Positions 5,786 to 5,978 of a stretch of DNA of 5,978 nucleotides are shown here, piece after piece. The notes under the pieces are model-generated. The model was not told the origin of the DNA. It saw nothing but the letters and a program-made list of their open reading frames with translations, and made no database searches. Position 1 is the stretch's first letter. Each line of letters starts with the position of its first letter. The position numbers and the translations under genes are program-made. Source of the DNA: JBOFCS01 sp051646185 (GTDB lineage: Bacteria > Actinomycetota > Actinomycetes > Mycobacteriales > Mycobacteriaceae); contig JBOFCS010000027.1 in assembly GCA_051646185.1 (NCBI GenBank), positions 1 to 5,978 of the forward strand, given 5' to 3'.

Positions 5786-5978
5786 ATGACAAATCCCGCC
5801 GACAAGGTCGGAACCCACTACCGCGTGGACGACTTCTATGAAGTTGGACGAGAGAAAATCCGTGAGTATGCACGGTCAGTCCAGAACAATCACCGAGCAC
5901 ATCTAGAAGACGAAGTAGCGGTAGGGCTTGGTTATGATGGCCTTGTTGCCCCATTAACCTTCATCTCCATCATCGGCA
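5786..5978 (+). CDS. hadA: HadA-type (3R)-hydroxyacyl-ACP dehydratase subunit / UPF0336 (partial, C-terminus off right edge)
   Basis: Only the first 64 codons are present. The N-terminus shows VGTHYRVDDFYEVGREKIREYARSV-type features followed by GYDGLVAPLTFISIIG, the hallmark of the MaoC-like N-terminal hot-dog domain. The match to M. tuberculosis HadA (Rv0635) as I recall it is clear, including VG-HYR, EV-REKIREYA and GY-GL-APLTFI. In mycobacteria HadA pairs with catalytic HadB in the FAS-II dehydratase that makes meromycolic acids. Homologues (UPF0336) also occur in Actinobacteria without mycolic acids, so FAS-II is not proven by this gene alone. The position after rpmG matches mycobacteria, where hadB follows; that would be just beyond the right edge. 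ATG is preceded by GTAGG eight bases upstream. Confidence 0.88.
   Translation, partial: MTNPADKVGTHYRVDDFYEVGREKIREYARSVQNNHRAHLEDEVAVGLGYDGLVAPLTFISIIG

Overview
The window is an ordinary-looking housekeeping stretch of an actinobacterial chromosome. As I recall them, the closest relatives of GpsA, HtpX, the polyprenyl diphosphate synthase and the FAD reductase are the mycobacterial proteins GpdA1, HtpX, GrcC1 and MenJ, and the gene order menJ < > grcC1 - htpX > < gpsA < yajQ resembles the Rv0561c-Rv0566c block of Mycobacterium tuberculosis. This points to Actinomycetota, most likely Mycobacteriales. By eye the base composition is only about 50-55% GC, low for that order, so I do not name a genus.

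Layout. Bases 1-1060 hold most of a minus-strand FAD-dependent reductase (MenJ type, C-terminus off the left edge). Divergent from it, grcC1 and htpX run rightward (1178-3175). They meet gpsA head-on, with the two stop codons directly adjacent (3175/3176). gpsA and upstream yajQ run leftward (4753-3176). A near-perfect CRP/GlxR-type palindrome sits just before the gpsA start, over a possible leaderless promoter. Rightward from about 4868 come tRNA-Tyr with a very strong terminator, then tRNA-Thr, tRNA-Met and rpmG ending in a second clear terminator (5697-5725), and finally the first 64 codons of a HadA-type dehydratase subunit running off the right edge.

Function. menJ and grcC1 together would build and partly saturate the menaquinone side chain. 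htpX is membrane protein quality control. gpsA feeds glycerol-3-phosphate to phospholipid synthesis. yajQ is a conserved nucleotide-binding protein of unclear role. The tRNA/rpmG block serves translation. The HadA-like protein belongs to the fatty-acid (in mycobacteria, mycolic-acid FAS-II) dehydratase family.

I found no mobile element, CRISPR array, phage gene or evidence of a new multi-gene system. The most interesting signals are regulatory: the CRP/GlxR-like site over the gpsA start region, perfect inverted repeats (one inside menJ, one in the tRNA-Tyr terminator), and the zero-gap convergent gene ends.
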